DNA from: Sphingomonas phyllosphaerae FA2
Lineage (GTDB): Bacteria; Pseudomonadota; Alphaproteobacteria; Sphingomonadales; Sphingomonadaceae
Assembly (NCBI RefSeq): GCF_000427645.1
Contig: NZ_KE386571.1
Location: 1,229,676 to 1,293,675 of the forward strand
DNA: 64,000 nucleotides
Direction of reading: 5' to 3'
Part shown: piece by piece, positions 24,729 through 33,691 of the stretch
How the letters are laid out: each line of letters opens with the position of its first letter
Numbering within the stretch: position 1 is the first letter of the stretch
The notes under the pieces: model-generated
Database searches by the model: none
The model's input: the letters and a program-made list of their open reading frames with translations, nothing else
What the model was told of the DNA's origin: nothing
Made by a program: the position numbers and the translations under genes

Positions 24729-26531
24729 TCACGCCGCCGCGAACATCTCCGGCGACAGCGCCATGATCGATTCAGCGCCCCCCTCGATCTGACGACGCAG
24801 CGAACCCGCCTCGGGCAGCACCCGCTCGGCGAAATAGCGAGCGGTGACCAGCTTGGCGTCGAGGAACGCGGCATCGCCCTGCCCCTCGTCCTTCAGCTTC
24901 GCCGCCGCGGTCGCCATGCGCAGCCACATCAGCCCGGTGGCGATCGTACCCACGAGATGCATATACGGCACCGCGCCCGCACCGACGTTGTTTGGGTCCT
25001 TCATGCCGTTGGCAAGGAACCACATCGTCGCAGCCTGCAATTCGCCGGCCGCCTTCTCGAGCCGCTGCGCCAGATCGGCGACCGCCGGGTTCGCCTTGCC
25101 GGCCGCGATCTCCTCCATCACCAGCCGTCCGAACGCCTGCACCGCGCGGCCGCCGTTCTGCGCGAGCTTGCGCCCGACCAAGTCCATCGCCTGCACGCCG
25201 TTGGTGCCTTCGTAGATCATCGCGATCCGCGCATCGCGGACGTACTGCTCCATCCCCCATTCGCGGATGTAGCCATGGCCACCGTAAACCTGCTGCGCGT
25301 TGGTCGCGATTTGATAACCGCGATCGGTGCCCACACCCTTGATGACCGGAGTCAGCAGCCCGAGCAGATCGCCCGCCAGCTGACGATCTTCCTCGGCATC
25401 GGCATTATGCTCGAGATCGGCCTGAAGCGCGCCCCACAGGCACAAGGCGCGGAGACCCTCGGTCCATGCCTTGGCGTCCATTAGCATCCGGCGAACGTCG
25501 GGATGGACGAACAGCGTATCCGCCTTCTCACCCGGCTCGGCCGGACCGGTGAGCGCGCGGCCCTGCCGTCGATCCTGCGCATATTGCACCGCGTTCTGGT
25601 AAGCGGTCTCCGCAACGCCCAGCCCCTGCAGGCCGACGCCGAGCCGTGCCGCGTTCATCATGATGAACATTGCGGCGAGCCCCTTCATTTCGTCGCCGAC
25701 CAGCCAGCCGGTCGCCCCGTCATAGTTCATGACGCAGGTCGAATTGCCGTGAATGCCCATCTTGTGCTCGATCGAGCCGCAGGACACCGCATTGCGCTTA
25801 CCCAGCGACCCGTCGTCGTTAACCAGCATCTTTGGCACTACGAACAGCGAAATGCCCTTCGAGCTGTCCGGTGCGCCCGGCGTCTTGGCGAGAACGAGGT
25901 GGATGATGTTGTCGGTCAGGTCATGCTCGCCCGCCGAGATAAAGATCTTGGTTCCGGTGATCTTGTAGCTGCCATCGGCCTGCGGCTCGGCGCGGGTGCG
26001 GATCAGCCCAAGATCAGTGCCGCATTGCGGCTCGGTCAGGTTCATCGTGCCGCCCCATTCACCCGACACCATCCGCGGCAGATACTTCTGCTGCTGCTCC
26101 GGGCTGCCCTTCACGACCAAGGCGGCGATCGCGCCATGCGCAAGGCCCGGGTACATGGCGAAGGCCATGTTGGCGGAGATCATATATTCCTGAAACGCGG
26201 TCGAGACGACGTGCGGCATCCCCTGCCCCCCGAACGCCTCCGGCGCGCTGAGCGTGCCCCAGCCCGATTCGACGAACTTGGCATAGGCTTCCTTGAAGCC
26301 CTTCGGCGTCGTCACGCTGCCATCCTCGTGACGCGTGCAGCCTTCCTGATCGCCTGACTGGTTGAGCGGGAACAGCACCTCGGCCACGAAGCGCCCACCC
26401 TCCTCCAGCACCGCATCGACCGTGTCGGGCGTCGCCGCGCCGAAGCCCGCGACGTTGGCGTAGCGATCCAGCCCCACGACATGTTCGAGCACGAAGCGGG
26501 TGTCGCGGATCGGCGGCGTATACTGCGGCAT
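24729..26531 (-). CDS. Acyl-CoA dehydrogenase with C-terminal extension (DmdC-like)
   Basis: A 600-residue flavoprotein. The N-terminus MPQYTPPIRDTRFVLEHVVG is typical of the long acyl-CoA dehydrogenases that include DmdC (3-methylthiopropanoyl-CoA dehydrogenase). Family motifs include MNLTEPQCGTDLGLIRTRA, ITGTKIFISAGEHDLTDNI and, near the end of the catalytic domain, QVYGGHGYIREWGMEQYVRD. An extra C-terminal domain of about 130 residues follows. It oxidises an acyl-CoA to the enoyl-CoA; the substrate is not certain. ATG 26531 is chosen over an upstream start. A MerR-type gene lies four bases upstream on the same strand, probably its regulator. Confidence 0.9.
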   Translation of the reverse strand: MPQYTPPIRDTRFVLEHVVGLDRYANVAGFGAATPDTVDAVLEEGGRFVAEVLFPLNQSGDQEGCTRHEDGSVTTPKGFKEAYAKFVESGWGTLSAPEAFGGQGMPHVVSTAFQEYMISANMAFAMYPGLAHGAIAALVVKGSPEQQQKYLPRMVSGEWGGTMNLTEPQCGTDLGLIRTRAEPQADGSYKITGTKIFISAGEHDLTDNIIHLVLAKTPGAPDSSKGISLFVVPKMLVNDDGSLGKRNAVSCGSIEHKMGIHGNSTCVMNYDGATGWLVGDEMKGLAAMFIMMNAARLGVGLQGLGVAETAYQNAVQYAQDRRQGRALTGPAEPGEKADTLFVHPDVRRMLMDAKAWTEGLRALCLWGALQADLEHNADAEEDRQLAGDLLGLLTPVIKGVGTDRGYQIATNAQQVYGGHGYIREWGMEQYVRDARIAMIYEGTNGVQAMDLVGRKLAQNGGRAVQAFGRLVMEEIAAGKANPAVADLAQRLEKAAGELQAATMWFLANGMKDPNNVGAGAVPYMHLVGTIATGLMWLRMATAAAKLKDEGQGDAAFLDAKLVTARYFAERVLPEAGSLRRQIEGGAESIMALSPEMFAAA

Positions 26532-26535
26532 CGTC

Positions 26536-26967
26536 TCACTCTTTCCTGGTTGCGCCACCATCGAGCACGCCGACGAATTCGGTCAGCTCGGTGATGGCGG
26601 CGTCGAGGTCGTGCTTCTGCTGTTCCAGTGCCGCAATCCGGTCGCGACAGCGCTGGATGGCCACCGCGCGTTGCGTCTGGCGCCCGTCGCCGAGATCGTA
26701 GAGGTCGATCATCTCACGAATGTCGGCGAGGCTGAACCCGACGCGCTTGCCGCGCAGGATCCACGCCAGCCGCGCCCGGTCGCGATGCGAATAGATGCGG
26801 ACCAGCCCGCGCCGCTCGGGCGCGATCAGCCCCTCGTCCTCGTAGAAGCGCAGCGCACGCGGCGTGACGCCGAACTCCGCCGACAGATCGGTGATCGTGA
26901 AGCTCTCGCGGTCAGGCCGCGGGGAAACAACGGCATAGGCAGCAGAAGCGCTCATGGAGCTGGACAT
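26536..26967 (-). CDS. MerR-family transcriptional regulator
   Basis: A 143-residue regulator. The winged HTH begins FTITDLSAEFGVTPRALRFY and continues YEDEGLIAPERRGLVRIYSH, then KRVGFSLADIREMIDLYDLG. The C-terminal region is a dimerising coiled coil with RCRDRIAALEQQKHDLDAAI. No metal-binding cysteine pair is visible at the C-terminus, so it is unlikely to be a metal sensor. MerR proteins of this type (LiuR-like) often control acyl-CoA degradation genes, and it directly precedes an acyl-CoA dehydrogenase gene, supporting that role by context. Confidence 0.9.
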   Translation of the reverse strand: MSSSMSASAAYAVVSPRPDRESFTITDLSAEFGVTPRALRFYEDEGLIAPERRGLVRIYSHRDRARLAWILRGKRVGFSLADIREMIDLYDLGDGRQTQRAVAIQRCRDRIAALEQQKHDLDAAITELTEFVGVLDGGATRKE

Positions 26968-26987
26968 ACCTTCCCTTTACGTGAACG

Positions 26988-27473
26988 TCAATCGGCGCAA
27001 AGCAACTTCCCGTCGGCACCACGCAACCGGCTGGCCTCGCCGCTCGCCTCGCTGAGACGGTCGAACGCGAGCGTGTCGAGGGTCGCGCGACCCTGGCATG
27101 ATCGCGCGCACGCCGCCGGGGTGCGGACGGGGAAGAGCAGACGATCGCCATTGCGGGTTGCAGTGAAACGGCAGCCATCACCGAAGTCGATCGCCAGATC
27201 GCCACGACCCTGCGCGCTGCCGTGGGCCAGGCAACGCTGCCCTTCGCCGAAGTCGACGCTGACCCCGATGCGATAGCGAGGCGCCGTGCCGGTCAGGCAC
27301 AATCGATCCTCACCGACGGCATACACGCCCGCCGCCTCCGCCACGTCGCTGACGATCCCGGCATGGCGCGCGGCCACCTCCAGCGCCCGTCCGGCGGTAT
27401 CATCCTCACGCGAATCGCGGGCGGGCGAACAGGCGGTCAGCAGCGATACCAGCAGCACCGCGCCGCGCCTCAT
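26988..27473 (-). CDS. Putative lipoprotein of unknown function
   Basis: A 161-residue protein with a lipoprotein signal MRRGAVLLVSLLTACSPARD (lipobox LTAC, Cys15). The mature part has several cysteines (in DRLCLTGT, GQRCLAHG, DGCRFTAT, ACARSCQG and the C-terminal LLCAD), suggesting disulfides in the periplasm. I recognise no family. Its ATG overlaps the hisI stop by four bases (ATGA), so it is translated with hisI, and the MerR gene starts 20 nt downstream. The start at 27473 is preferred; longer readings are arginine-rich and unlike a signal sequence. Confidence 0.75.
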   Translation of the reverse strand: MRRGAVLLVSLLTACSPARDSREDDTAGRALEVAARHAGIVSDVAEAAGVYAVGEDRLCLTGTAPRYRIGVSVDFGEGQRCLAHGSAQGRGDLAIDFGDGCRFTATRNGDRLLFPVRTPAACARSCQGRATLDTLAFDRLSEASGEASRLRGADGKLLCAD

Positions 27474-27835
27474 CCGTCGACGCGCTCCAACCCCGAGTCG
27501 GTCAATCGACGATAGAAGCAACTCGGTGCGCCGGTGTGGCAGGCCGGTCCGACGGGGTCCGCGACGATCCACAACGCGTCCTGATCGCAATCGACGCGCA
27601 TCTCGACGACGCGCAGCACATTACCCGAGGTTTCGCCCTTCTTCCAAAGCCGCTGCCGGCTGCGTGAGAAGAAGGTCGCCTCTCCGCTGGCGCGTGTCGC
27701 TTGAATCGCGGCAGCGTCCATATGCGCGACCATCAGCACCGCCCCGCTGGCCCGATCGGTCACCACCGCGGTCACCAGACCCGCAGCATCGAACTTGGGC
27801 AGGAAATCGCTGCCATTCTCTCGTGGATCGCTCAT
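27470..27835 (-). CDS. hisI: Phosphoribosyl-AMP cyclohydrolase
   Basis: A 121-residue stand-alone HisI catalysing the third step of histidine synthesis, opening the purine ring of phosphoribosyl-AMP. The conserved motifs are AHMDAAAIQATRASGEATFF, SRSRQRLWKKGETSGNVLRV and the metal-binding VDCDQDALW plus PACHTGAPSCFYR, whose cysteines and aspartates bind zinc and magnesium. ATG 27835 gives the standard length. HisE is not fused and no other his gene is in the window. It is divergent from purF, with 131 nt between. Confidence 0.95.
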   Translation of the reverse strand: MSDPRENGSDFLPKFDAAGLVTAVVTDRASGAVLMVAHMDAAAIQATRASGEATFFSRSRQRLWKKGETSGNVLRVVEMRVDCDQDALWIVADPVGPACHTGAPSCFYRRLTDSGLERVDG

Positions 27836-27966
27836 GTCGTGCCCGGCGTAGAACAGCGGCGGGCGGCTCACAACGCGCGATATCGCCGATCGCTCCCGCG
27901 CGGTTGATGACATTTGCGCGACGGTCGCTATATGCGGCCCCGCACAACGCGAGCCTCCCACCGCTT

Positions 27967-29424
27967 ATGCTGACCACACATCCGTTCGACGACGATCATC
28001 TGCATGAGGAATGCGGCATCTTCGGTGCCTCCGGCTCGGAGGGCGCGGCGGCGCTCGTCGCGCTCGGCCTCCATGCGCTCCAGCATCGCGGCCAGGAGGC
28101 CGCGGGCATCACCAGCTTCGACGGCCATGTCTTCCACACGCATCGCGCGATGGGGCATGTCGCGGGCAATTTCGACCGTGACGACGTCATCCGCTCGCTC
28201 GCCGGCGATGTCGCCTGCGGGCACGTCCGCTACTCGACGACCGGCGAGACTGCACTGCGCAACGTCCAGCCTCTCTATGCCGAATTGCAGTCGGGCGGGT
28301 TCGCGATCGCGCACAACGGCAACATCTCCAATGCGATGCGGCTGCGGCGTGAGCTGGTGCGGCGCGGGTCAATCTTCCAGTCGACCTCCGATACCGAGAC
28401 GATCATCCATCTCGTCGCGACCAGCCAGTATCGGACGCTGCTCGACAAGTTCATCGATGCGCTGAAGCAGGTCGAGGGCGCCTATGCGCTGATCGTAATG
28501 ACGCCCGACGGCATGATCGCGTGCCGCGACCCGCTCGGCATCCGGCCGCTGGTGATGGGCAAGCTGGGCGAGACGTACATCTTCGCCAGCGAGACCGTCG
28601 CGCTCGACGTCGTCGGTGCGACCTTCGAGCGGTCGGTCGAGCCGGGCGAACTGGTGATCGTCCAGAACGGCGAATTGCGTTCGATTCGTCCGTTCGAGCA
28701 GGTGGCGGCGCGGCCGTGCATATTCGAGTGGGTCTATTTCTCGCGCCCCGATTCGATCGTCGACGATCATTCGATCTATTCGGTGCGCAAGAATATCGGT
28801 GCGCAGCTGGCGATCGAATCGCCGGTGGATGCCGATTTGGTCATTCCGGTGCCCGATTCGGGCGTGCCGGCGGCGATCGGGTATGCGCAGCAATCGGGCA
28901 TTCCCTTTGAGCTGGGGATCATCCGTTCGCATTACGTCGGGCGCACCTTCATCCAGCCGGGCGACAAGGTTCGGCACCTCGGCGTGAAGCTCAAGCACAA
29001 TGCCAACCGCGCGCTGATTCAGGGCAAGAAGGTCGTGCTGATCGACGATTCGATCGTTCGCGGCACCACGTCGCTCAAGATCGTGCAGATGATGCGCGAG
29101 GCCGGCGCGGCGGAGGTGCACATGCGGATCGCCTCGCCGCCGACGCGGCACAGCTGCTTCTACGGCGTCGACACGCCTGAGCGCGCCAAGTTGCTGGCTG
29201 CGAAGCTGGATCTGGGCGGGATGACCGACTTCATCCACGCTGACAGCCTGTCGTTCGTGTCGATCGACGGGCTGTACAAGGCGCTGGGCGAGGCGCAGCG
29301 CGCCGACGGGCGTCCACGCTATTGCGACGCCTGCTTCACCGGCGACTATCCGACCACGCTGACCGACCATGACGAATCAAGCGCGGTCGACCAACTGGCG
29401 ATGCTCGACGAGCGGGTGATCTGA
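27967..29424 (+). CDS. purF: Amidophosphoribosyltransferase
   Basis: A 485-residue enzyme making phosphoribosylamine, the first committed step of purine synthesis. The class II glutaminase nucleophile is Cys16 in HLHEECGIFGASGS, exposed after removal of the leader peptide. Further motifs: GHVRYSTTGE, GFAIAHNGNISN, FASETVALD and the PRPP-binding VVLIDDSIVRGTTSLKIV. The length is normal. No riboswitch or PurR box is evident in the 131 nt upstream. An SDR gene follows after 5 nt and is likely co-transcribed. Confidence 0.97.
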   Translation: MLTTHPFDDDHLHEECGIFGASGSEGAAALVALGLHALQHRGQEAAGITSFDGHVFHTHRAMGHVAGNFDRDDVIRSLAGDVACGHVRYSTTGETALRNVQPLYAELQSGGFAIAHNGNISNAMRLRRELVRRGSIFQSTSDTETIIHLVATSQYRTLLDKFIDALKQVEGAYALIVMTPDGMIACRDPLGIRPLVMGKLGETYIFASETVALDVVGATFERSVEPGELVIVQNGELRSIRPFEQVAARPCIFEWVYFSRPDSIVDDHSIYSVRKNIGAQLAIESPVDADLVIPVPDSGVPAAIGYAQQSGIPFELGIIRSHYVGRTFIQPGDKVRHLGVKLKHNANRALIQGKKVVLIDDSIVRGTTSLKIVQMMREAGAAEVHMRIASPPTRHSCFYGVDTPERAKLLAAKLDLGGMTDFIHADSLSFVSIDGLYKALGEAQRADGRPRYCDACFTGDYPTTLTDHDESSAVDQLAMLDERVI

Positions 29425-29429
29425 CGCGC

Positions 29430-30137
29430 ATGGACAAGCCGTTGAAGGACAAACTGGCGCTGGTGACCGGCGCCAGTCGCGGAATCGGCGCGGCGACCGC
29501 GATCGCATTGGCGGAACAGGGCGCACATGTCGTGCTGACCGCCCGGACGGCGAGCGGGCTGGAACAGGTCGAGCAGCAGATTTTCGATGCCGGCGGTTCG
29601 GCGACGATCGCACCCCTCGATCTGGCGCAAAGCGACTCGATCGCCCGGCTGGCGACCGCGATCGGCGAGCGCTGGCAGGCGCTGGACATCATGGTGCTGA
29701 ACGCGGGGATGCTCGGGTCACTGGCGGCAGTGCCGGCGATCGACGCCAAGGAATTGGCGCAAGTGCTGACGCTCAACGTGTCGGCGCAGGTGGCTTTGAT
29801 CCAGGCGTTCGATCCGATGCTGCGCCGTTCCACGGGCGCCCGCGTCATCGGTGTCACCTCATCGGTCGGGCGCACGCCGCGCGCCTATTGGGGCGCTTAC
29901 GGTGCGTCGAAAGCGGCGTTCGAGACGCTGCTGGAGGCTTACGGCGACGAAACCGCCGAGGTCAGCAAGCTCCGCGTTGCGGTGCTCGATCCGGGCGCAA
30001 CCCGCACCAAGATGCGCGCGCGCGCCTATCCGGGCGAGGACCCCAATTCGGTCAAGCCGCCCGAGACGGTCGCGGCGCGGATCGTGGCGTTGGCGATCGA
30101 GGGGTTTCCGGCGAACCATCGCGAGCGGGTGGGCTGA
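29430..30137 (+). CDS. Short-chain dehydrogenase/reductase
   Basis: A 235-residue classical SDR. The cofactor motif TGASRGIGAATA (near residues 13-24), the NAG motif in VLNAGMLGS, and the catalytic Ser (TSSVGR) and Tyr/Lys pair (YGASK) are all present, so it should be an active NAD(P)-dependent oxidoreductase. The substrate cannot be inferred. It begins five bases after the purF stop, and the pair may form an operon. It converges with the cyclopropane synthase gene with a 14-nt gap. Confidence 0.9.
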   Translation: MDKPLKDKLALVTGASRGIGAATAIALAEQGAHVVLTARTASGLEQVEQQIFDAGGSATIAPLDLAQSDSIARLATAIGERWQALDIMVLNAGMLGSLAAVPAIDAKELAQVLTLNVSAQVALIQAFDPMLRRSTGARVIGVTSSVGRTPRAYWGAYGASKAAFETLLEAYGDETAEVSKLRVAVLDPGATRTKMRARAYPGEDPNSVKPPETVAARIVALAIEGFPANHRERVG

Positions 30138-30151
30138 GCCACCCGGTTCCG

Positions 30152-31366
30152 TCACCCCGCCTTGACCAGCGTCACCTGCATGACGTCGATACCGCCGCCG
30201 CGAAACCCACCCTCGCAATACATCAGGTAATAGCGCCAGAGTTGCTGGAAGCGTGGGTCGAACCGCTCGGGCAAACGACCCTCCGCAATCGCTCGATCGA
30301 AGCGGCGGCGCCACTCCAGCAAAGTTTCCGCGTAATCCAGCCCGAAGCACTGTTCGTCCTGCCATGCCAGGCCGTGCGCCTCGGCCAGCGCGCGGAAACG
30401 GCTGGCCGAGAGCAGGGAACCGCCGGGGAATACATAGCGCTGGATGAAATCGGCACTGCCCTCATATGCGTCCCACACATCATCGGCGATCGTGATGAAC
30501 TGAAGCGCGGCGCGTCCGCCCGGTTTCAGGACGCGTGCGATGGTCGAAAGATAAGCGGGCCAATATTCGGGCCCGACCGCCTCGACCATCTCGATGCTGG
30601 CAACCGCGTCATACTCGCCGGCGACGTCGCGATAGTCGGTGAGCGCCACGGTCACCTCGGGCAGCCCCAACGCCAACACATGGTCGCGCTGCTCGGTTGA
30701 CAGCGTCAGGCCGTGTACCGCGACGCCGGCGCGTGCCGCGGTCGCGGCAAACGAGCCCCAGCCGCAGCCGATCTCCAGAAGTCGCGCGCCGGCGGCCACC
30801 CCGGTGCGCGTCAGGACCGCGTCGAGCTTGCGCTGCTGCGCCAGCTCCAGCGGCTCGCCCGCGGCAACCCCCAGCGCGCTCGAATAGGTGAGCGTCGCGT
30901 CCAGCCATTCGCGGTAGAAGTCGTTGCCCAGGTCGTAGTGTGCCGCGATGTTGCGCCGCGCGCCGCTGCGATCGTTGCGACGCAACCGATGTCCGAGCCA
31001 CACCGCCAGCCGTGCGACATGCTTCGCGCGCGCGACGTTGCCCAGCGCGGCGCGGTTGCGCACGAACAGGTCGAAGATCGGCACCGGATCGGGGCTGGTC
31101 CAGTCGCCCGCCGCCCAGCCCTCGTACCACCCGATCGAGCCGGCGGTGACCAGCCGCCACAGGGCGCGCCAGCGCACCAGCCGTACGATCGCGACCGGGC
31201 CCGGCGCGTGTCCGCCGATCAGCCGGCGCGTGCCGTCGGGAAGTTGCGCGTCGATCGCCCCCGACAGCAGGCCCCGGTCGATGCGATCAAGCAGGCGATG
31301 CCACACGGGCGCGAGAAAGCGCGCGCGGCTAGGTACAGGCGGGGAATGAGAGGTAGCCGCGTCCAT
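30152..31366 (-). CDS. cfa: Cyclopropane-fatty-acyl-phospholipid synthase
   Basis: A 404-residue SAM-dependent enzyme that adds a methylene bridge to unsaturated fatty acyl chains in membrane phospholipids. Motifs: NIAAHYDLGNDFYREWLD, the SAM-binding LLEIGCGWGSFAATAARAG, VEAVGPEYWP, and QRYVFPGG near the C-terminal active site. Length and motif order are normal. It lies 12 nt downstream of a photolyase gene on the same strand; such cfa/photolyase pairing occurs in singlet-oxygen and light-stress regulons of other alphaproteobacteria. Substrate specificity between lipids is not determinable. Confidence 0.92.
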   Translation of the reverse strand: MDAATSHSPPVPSRARFLAPVWHRLLDRIDRGLLSGAIDAQLPDGTRRLIGGHAPGPVAIVRLVRWRALWRLVTAGSIGWYEGWAAGDWTSPDPVPIFDLFVRNRAALGNVARAKHVARLAVWLGHRLRRNDRSGARRNIAAHYDLGNDFYREWLDATLTYSSALGVAAGEPLELAQQRKLDAVLTRTGVAAGARLLEIGCGWGSFAATAARAGVAVHGLTLSTEQRDHVLALGLPEVTVALTDYRDVAGEYDAVASIEMVEAVGPEYWPAYLSTIARVLKPGGRAALQFITIADDVWDAYEGSADFIQRYVFPGGSLLSASRFRALAEAHGLAWQDEQCFGLDYAETLLEWRRRFDRAIAEGRLPERFDPRFQQLWRYYLMYCEGGFRGGGIDVMQVTLVKAG

Positions 31367-31378
31367 GGCGGACGCGCC

Positions 31379-32719
31379 CTAACGTACCTTCCGGCCCGCC
31401 GCCAGCGCGCGTTCGCGCGCCTCGCGATGCCCGATCAGCTTCGCCGGATAACCGCCGGGGCGGCAGCCGCCGGCGTCGGGATCGTGGATCGCGTCGTCGG
31501 GCAGGTCTTTCAACTCCGGCACCCATTCACGAATATAGTCGCCGGCGTCGAACTTCTCGGACTGCGACAGCGGCGCCATGATTCGCCCGAACATATTGGC
31601 GTCGATCCCGGTCCCGGCGACCCACTGCCAGTTCACCGCATTATTGCCGTAATCGGCATCGACCAGACAGTCCCAGAACCAGCGTTCGCCCTCGCGCCAG
31701 TCGATCAGCAGATGCTTGATGAGGAACGAGGCGGTGATCATCCGCACGCGATTGTGCATCCAGCCGCTCTGCCAGAGCTGCCGCATCCCGGCGTCCACGA
31801 TCGGATAGCCGGTGCGCCCGGTCTGCCAGGCGCGTAGATCGTTCTCGGCGGCCTTGCCGCTACGCCACGGCAGCTTGTCGAAGGCGGCGCGGCCGTTCTT
31901 GTCTGCATAGTCCGGCAGCGCGAGCACGACCCCGTCGGTGAAGTCGCGCCATGCCAGTTCCTTGCGGAACGTGACGTCATGCGCACTGCTGGCGTGCCAG
32001 ACCGCGCGCGGCGAGATCTCGCCGAAATGCAGGTGCGGCGACAGGCGGGAGGTGCCTTCTTCGGAGGGCAGGTTCCGGCGATCGTCGTAGCCGTCGAGTT
32101 CGAGCCCCGCGATCTTGCGGCGCGCTTCGTCTTCGCCGGGTGTCCAGTCGAACCCGCCCGACCAATCGGGCTTGGTCGGGAGCAGGTTCCAGTCGGCCAG
32201 CTTATCGCTTCCCGGCCATTGATCCGGCGCAGGGATCGCGTCCGGCGCGTGTAACGGCTTTTCGGGCGGCAGATGCGCCTGCAAGCCCTTCCAGAACGCC
32301 GAATAGATGCGGAACTGCCCGCCCGCCCCGGTCGTCACCTGCTCGGGCGGGGCAAGATGGTTGCCGTCGTGAAGACACAGACGCTCGCCGAGCGTCGCCT
32401 CGGCCTTGCGCCACCACGGTTCGTAGTGGCAGATCGCGTGGATCGCCTCCGCCTCCACGCTATCGGCCATTTCGTTCAGGATCGCGACCGCATCGCCACG
32501 GCGCAGGATCAGCCGGCTGCCATGATCGCGCAGCGCCTTGTCGAGCGCGGCGAGGCTGTGGTGAAGCCACCACCGCTGCGCCCCGCCGATCCGCCACGCA
32601 CCGGGCGCCTCGTCGTCGAGGATATAGACGGGGATCACCGCCCCCTGATGCGCAGCGGCGACGAGCGCAGGTTGATCGTGGAGGCGCAGGTCCTGCCGCA
32701 GCCAGAGCAAGGTGGTCAT
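31379..32719 (-). CDS. phrB: Deoxyribodipyrimidine photolyase
   Basis: A 446-residue class I CPD photolyase of the cryptochrome/photolyase superfamily repairing UV-made cyclobutane dimers with blue light. The N-terminal antenna domain begins TTLLWLRQDLRLHDQPALVA; the FAD domain includes EGTSRLSPHLHFGEISPRAV, TGYPIVDAGMRQLWQSGWMH and the C-terminal NNAVNWQWVAGTGID. Both cofactor-binding regions are intact. Upstream by 9 nt on the same strand lies the histone-deacetylase-like gene; downstream by 12 nt is cfa, so the three genes are likely one unit. Confidence 0.95.
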   Translation of the reverse strand: MTTLLWLRQDLRLHDQPALVAAAHQGAVIPVYILDDEAPGAWRIGGAQRWWLHHSLAALDKALRDHGSRLILRRGDAVAILNEMADSVEAEAIHAICHYEPWWRKAEATLGERLCLHDGNHLAPPEQVTTGAGGQFRIYSAFWKGLQAHLPPEKPLHAPDAIPAPDQWPGSDKLADWNLLPTKPDWSGGFDWTPGEDEARRKIAGLELDGYDDRRNLPSEEGTSRLSPHLHFGEISPRAVWHASSAHDVTFRKELAWRDFTDGVVLALPDYADKNGRAAFDKLPWRSGKAAENDLRAWQTGRTGYPIVDAGMRQLWQSGWMHNRVRMITASFLIKHLLIDWREGERWFWDCLVDADYGNNAVNWQWVAGTGIDANMFGRIMAPLSQSEKFDAGDYIREWVPELKDLPDDAIHDPDAGGCRPGGYPAKLIGHREARERALAAGRKVR

Positions 32720-32728
32720 GGGTTTTCG

Positions 32729-33649
32729 CTACGAACGATCCGACGCCGCGGTTCCGGCGAACGCATCGCCGAGCGTGCGAATGACGCGGACGTGGCGTGC
32801 GGCGATCGCCATCACGTCGTCGCCGTATCCGCCGCCGACGGTGCAGGCGAGCGGCACGCCCGCGCCGATCGCCAGCCGCGCGACCAGCCGGTCGCGGCAG
32901 ACCAGGCCATCGTCGCTGAGCGCCAGCCGGCCGAGCCGATCGCCCACGAACGGATCGACTCCGCCTTGATAAAGGATCAGCGTTGGCTGCCATTCGACGA
33001 TCATCGGGGCGAGCGTCTCCTCCAGCACCGCCAGATACGCGTCGTCGCCGATCGCATCGGCCAGCGGCACGTCCAGCGTCGAGCGTGCCTTGCGCACCGG
33101 GAAGTTCTTCTCGGCGTGGATCGAATAGGTCGCGATCTGCGGATGACCGGCGGTAAGCGCCGCCGTGCCATCCCCCTGATGAACGTCGACGTCGACGATC
33201 AACACGCGCTGCGTCGTCCCCTCCTCGACCAGCCGGTGCGCGGCGACGGCGAGGTCGTTGAACACGCAATACCCCGCGCCGGTGTCGGCGAGCGCATGGT
33301 GGCTGCCCCCCGCGGTATTGGCGGCGAACCCGTGGTCGAGCGCCAGCAACGCGGCGAGATAGGTGCCGCCCGGCACCATCTGCGCGCGGCGGGCGACGGT
33401 CGCAGTCACCGGAAACCCGATCCGCCGCTCCTTGATCGCGGGCACCTGTGCGGAAAGCACCTCGGCGACATAATCCGGGTCGTGCGTCGCCTCCAGCCAG
33501 ACGCGCGGCATCGCCTCTGGCACATGCCACGCGATCCGCTCGCCCTCCGCGCGCAGCAGATCGCGGATCGCGCCGTTCTTGCCCCAGCGATAGGTGCTGC
33601 GCGCCGGTGCCTCGGTAACGTAATCGGGATGGTGGACGATGGCGATCAT
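32729..33649 (-). CDS. Histone-deacetylase-family protein
   Basis: A 306-residue zinc hydrolase of the arginase/deacetylase superfamily, related to acetoin-utilisation AcuC and acetylpolyamine amidohydrolases. Zinc and catalytic motifs are visible: GGSHHALADTGAGYCVFNDL (the His-His pair), VDVDVHQGDGTAAL (metal Asp and His), YSIHAEKNFP, and LILYQGGVDPFVGDRLGRL (second metal Asp). The substrate is unknown; acetylated proteins, polyamines or small amides are possible. The ATG at 33649 is preferred since the upstream in-frame part is unlike the family. Nine bases separate it from the photolyase gene. Confidence 0.88.
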   Translation of the reverse strand: MIAIVHHPDYVTEAPARSTYRWGKNGAIRDLLRAEGERIAWHVPEAMPRVWLEATHDPDYVAEVLSAQVPAIKERRIGFPVTATVARRAQMVPGGTYLAALLALDHGFAANTAGGSHHALADTGAGYCVFNDLAVAAHRLVEEGTTQRVLIVDVDVHQGDGTAALTAGHPQIATYSIHAEKNFPVRKARSTLDVPLADAIGDDAYLAVLEETLAPMIVEWQPTLILYQGGVDPFVGDRLGRLALSDDGLVCRDRLVARLAIGAGVPLACTVGGGYGDDVMAIAARHVRVIRTLGDAFAGTAASDRS

Positions 33650-33691
33650 CGACCTAAGATAGTGCCGGGCGCGCCTGTGCAGGAGTAGTGG

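Noticed and set aside
27836..27966. A possible purine riboswitch before purF
   Set aside because: The gap is only 131 nt, shared with the divergent hisI start, and no conserved riboswitch core could be recognised.
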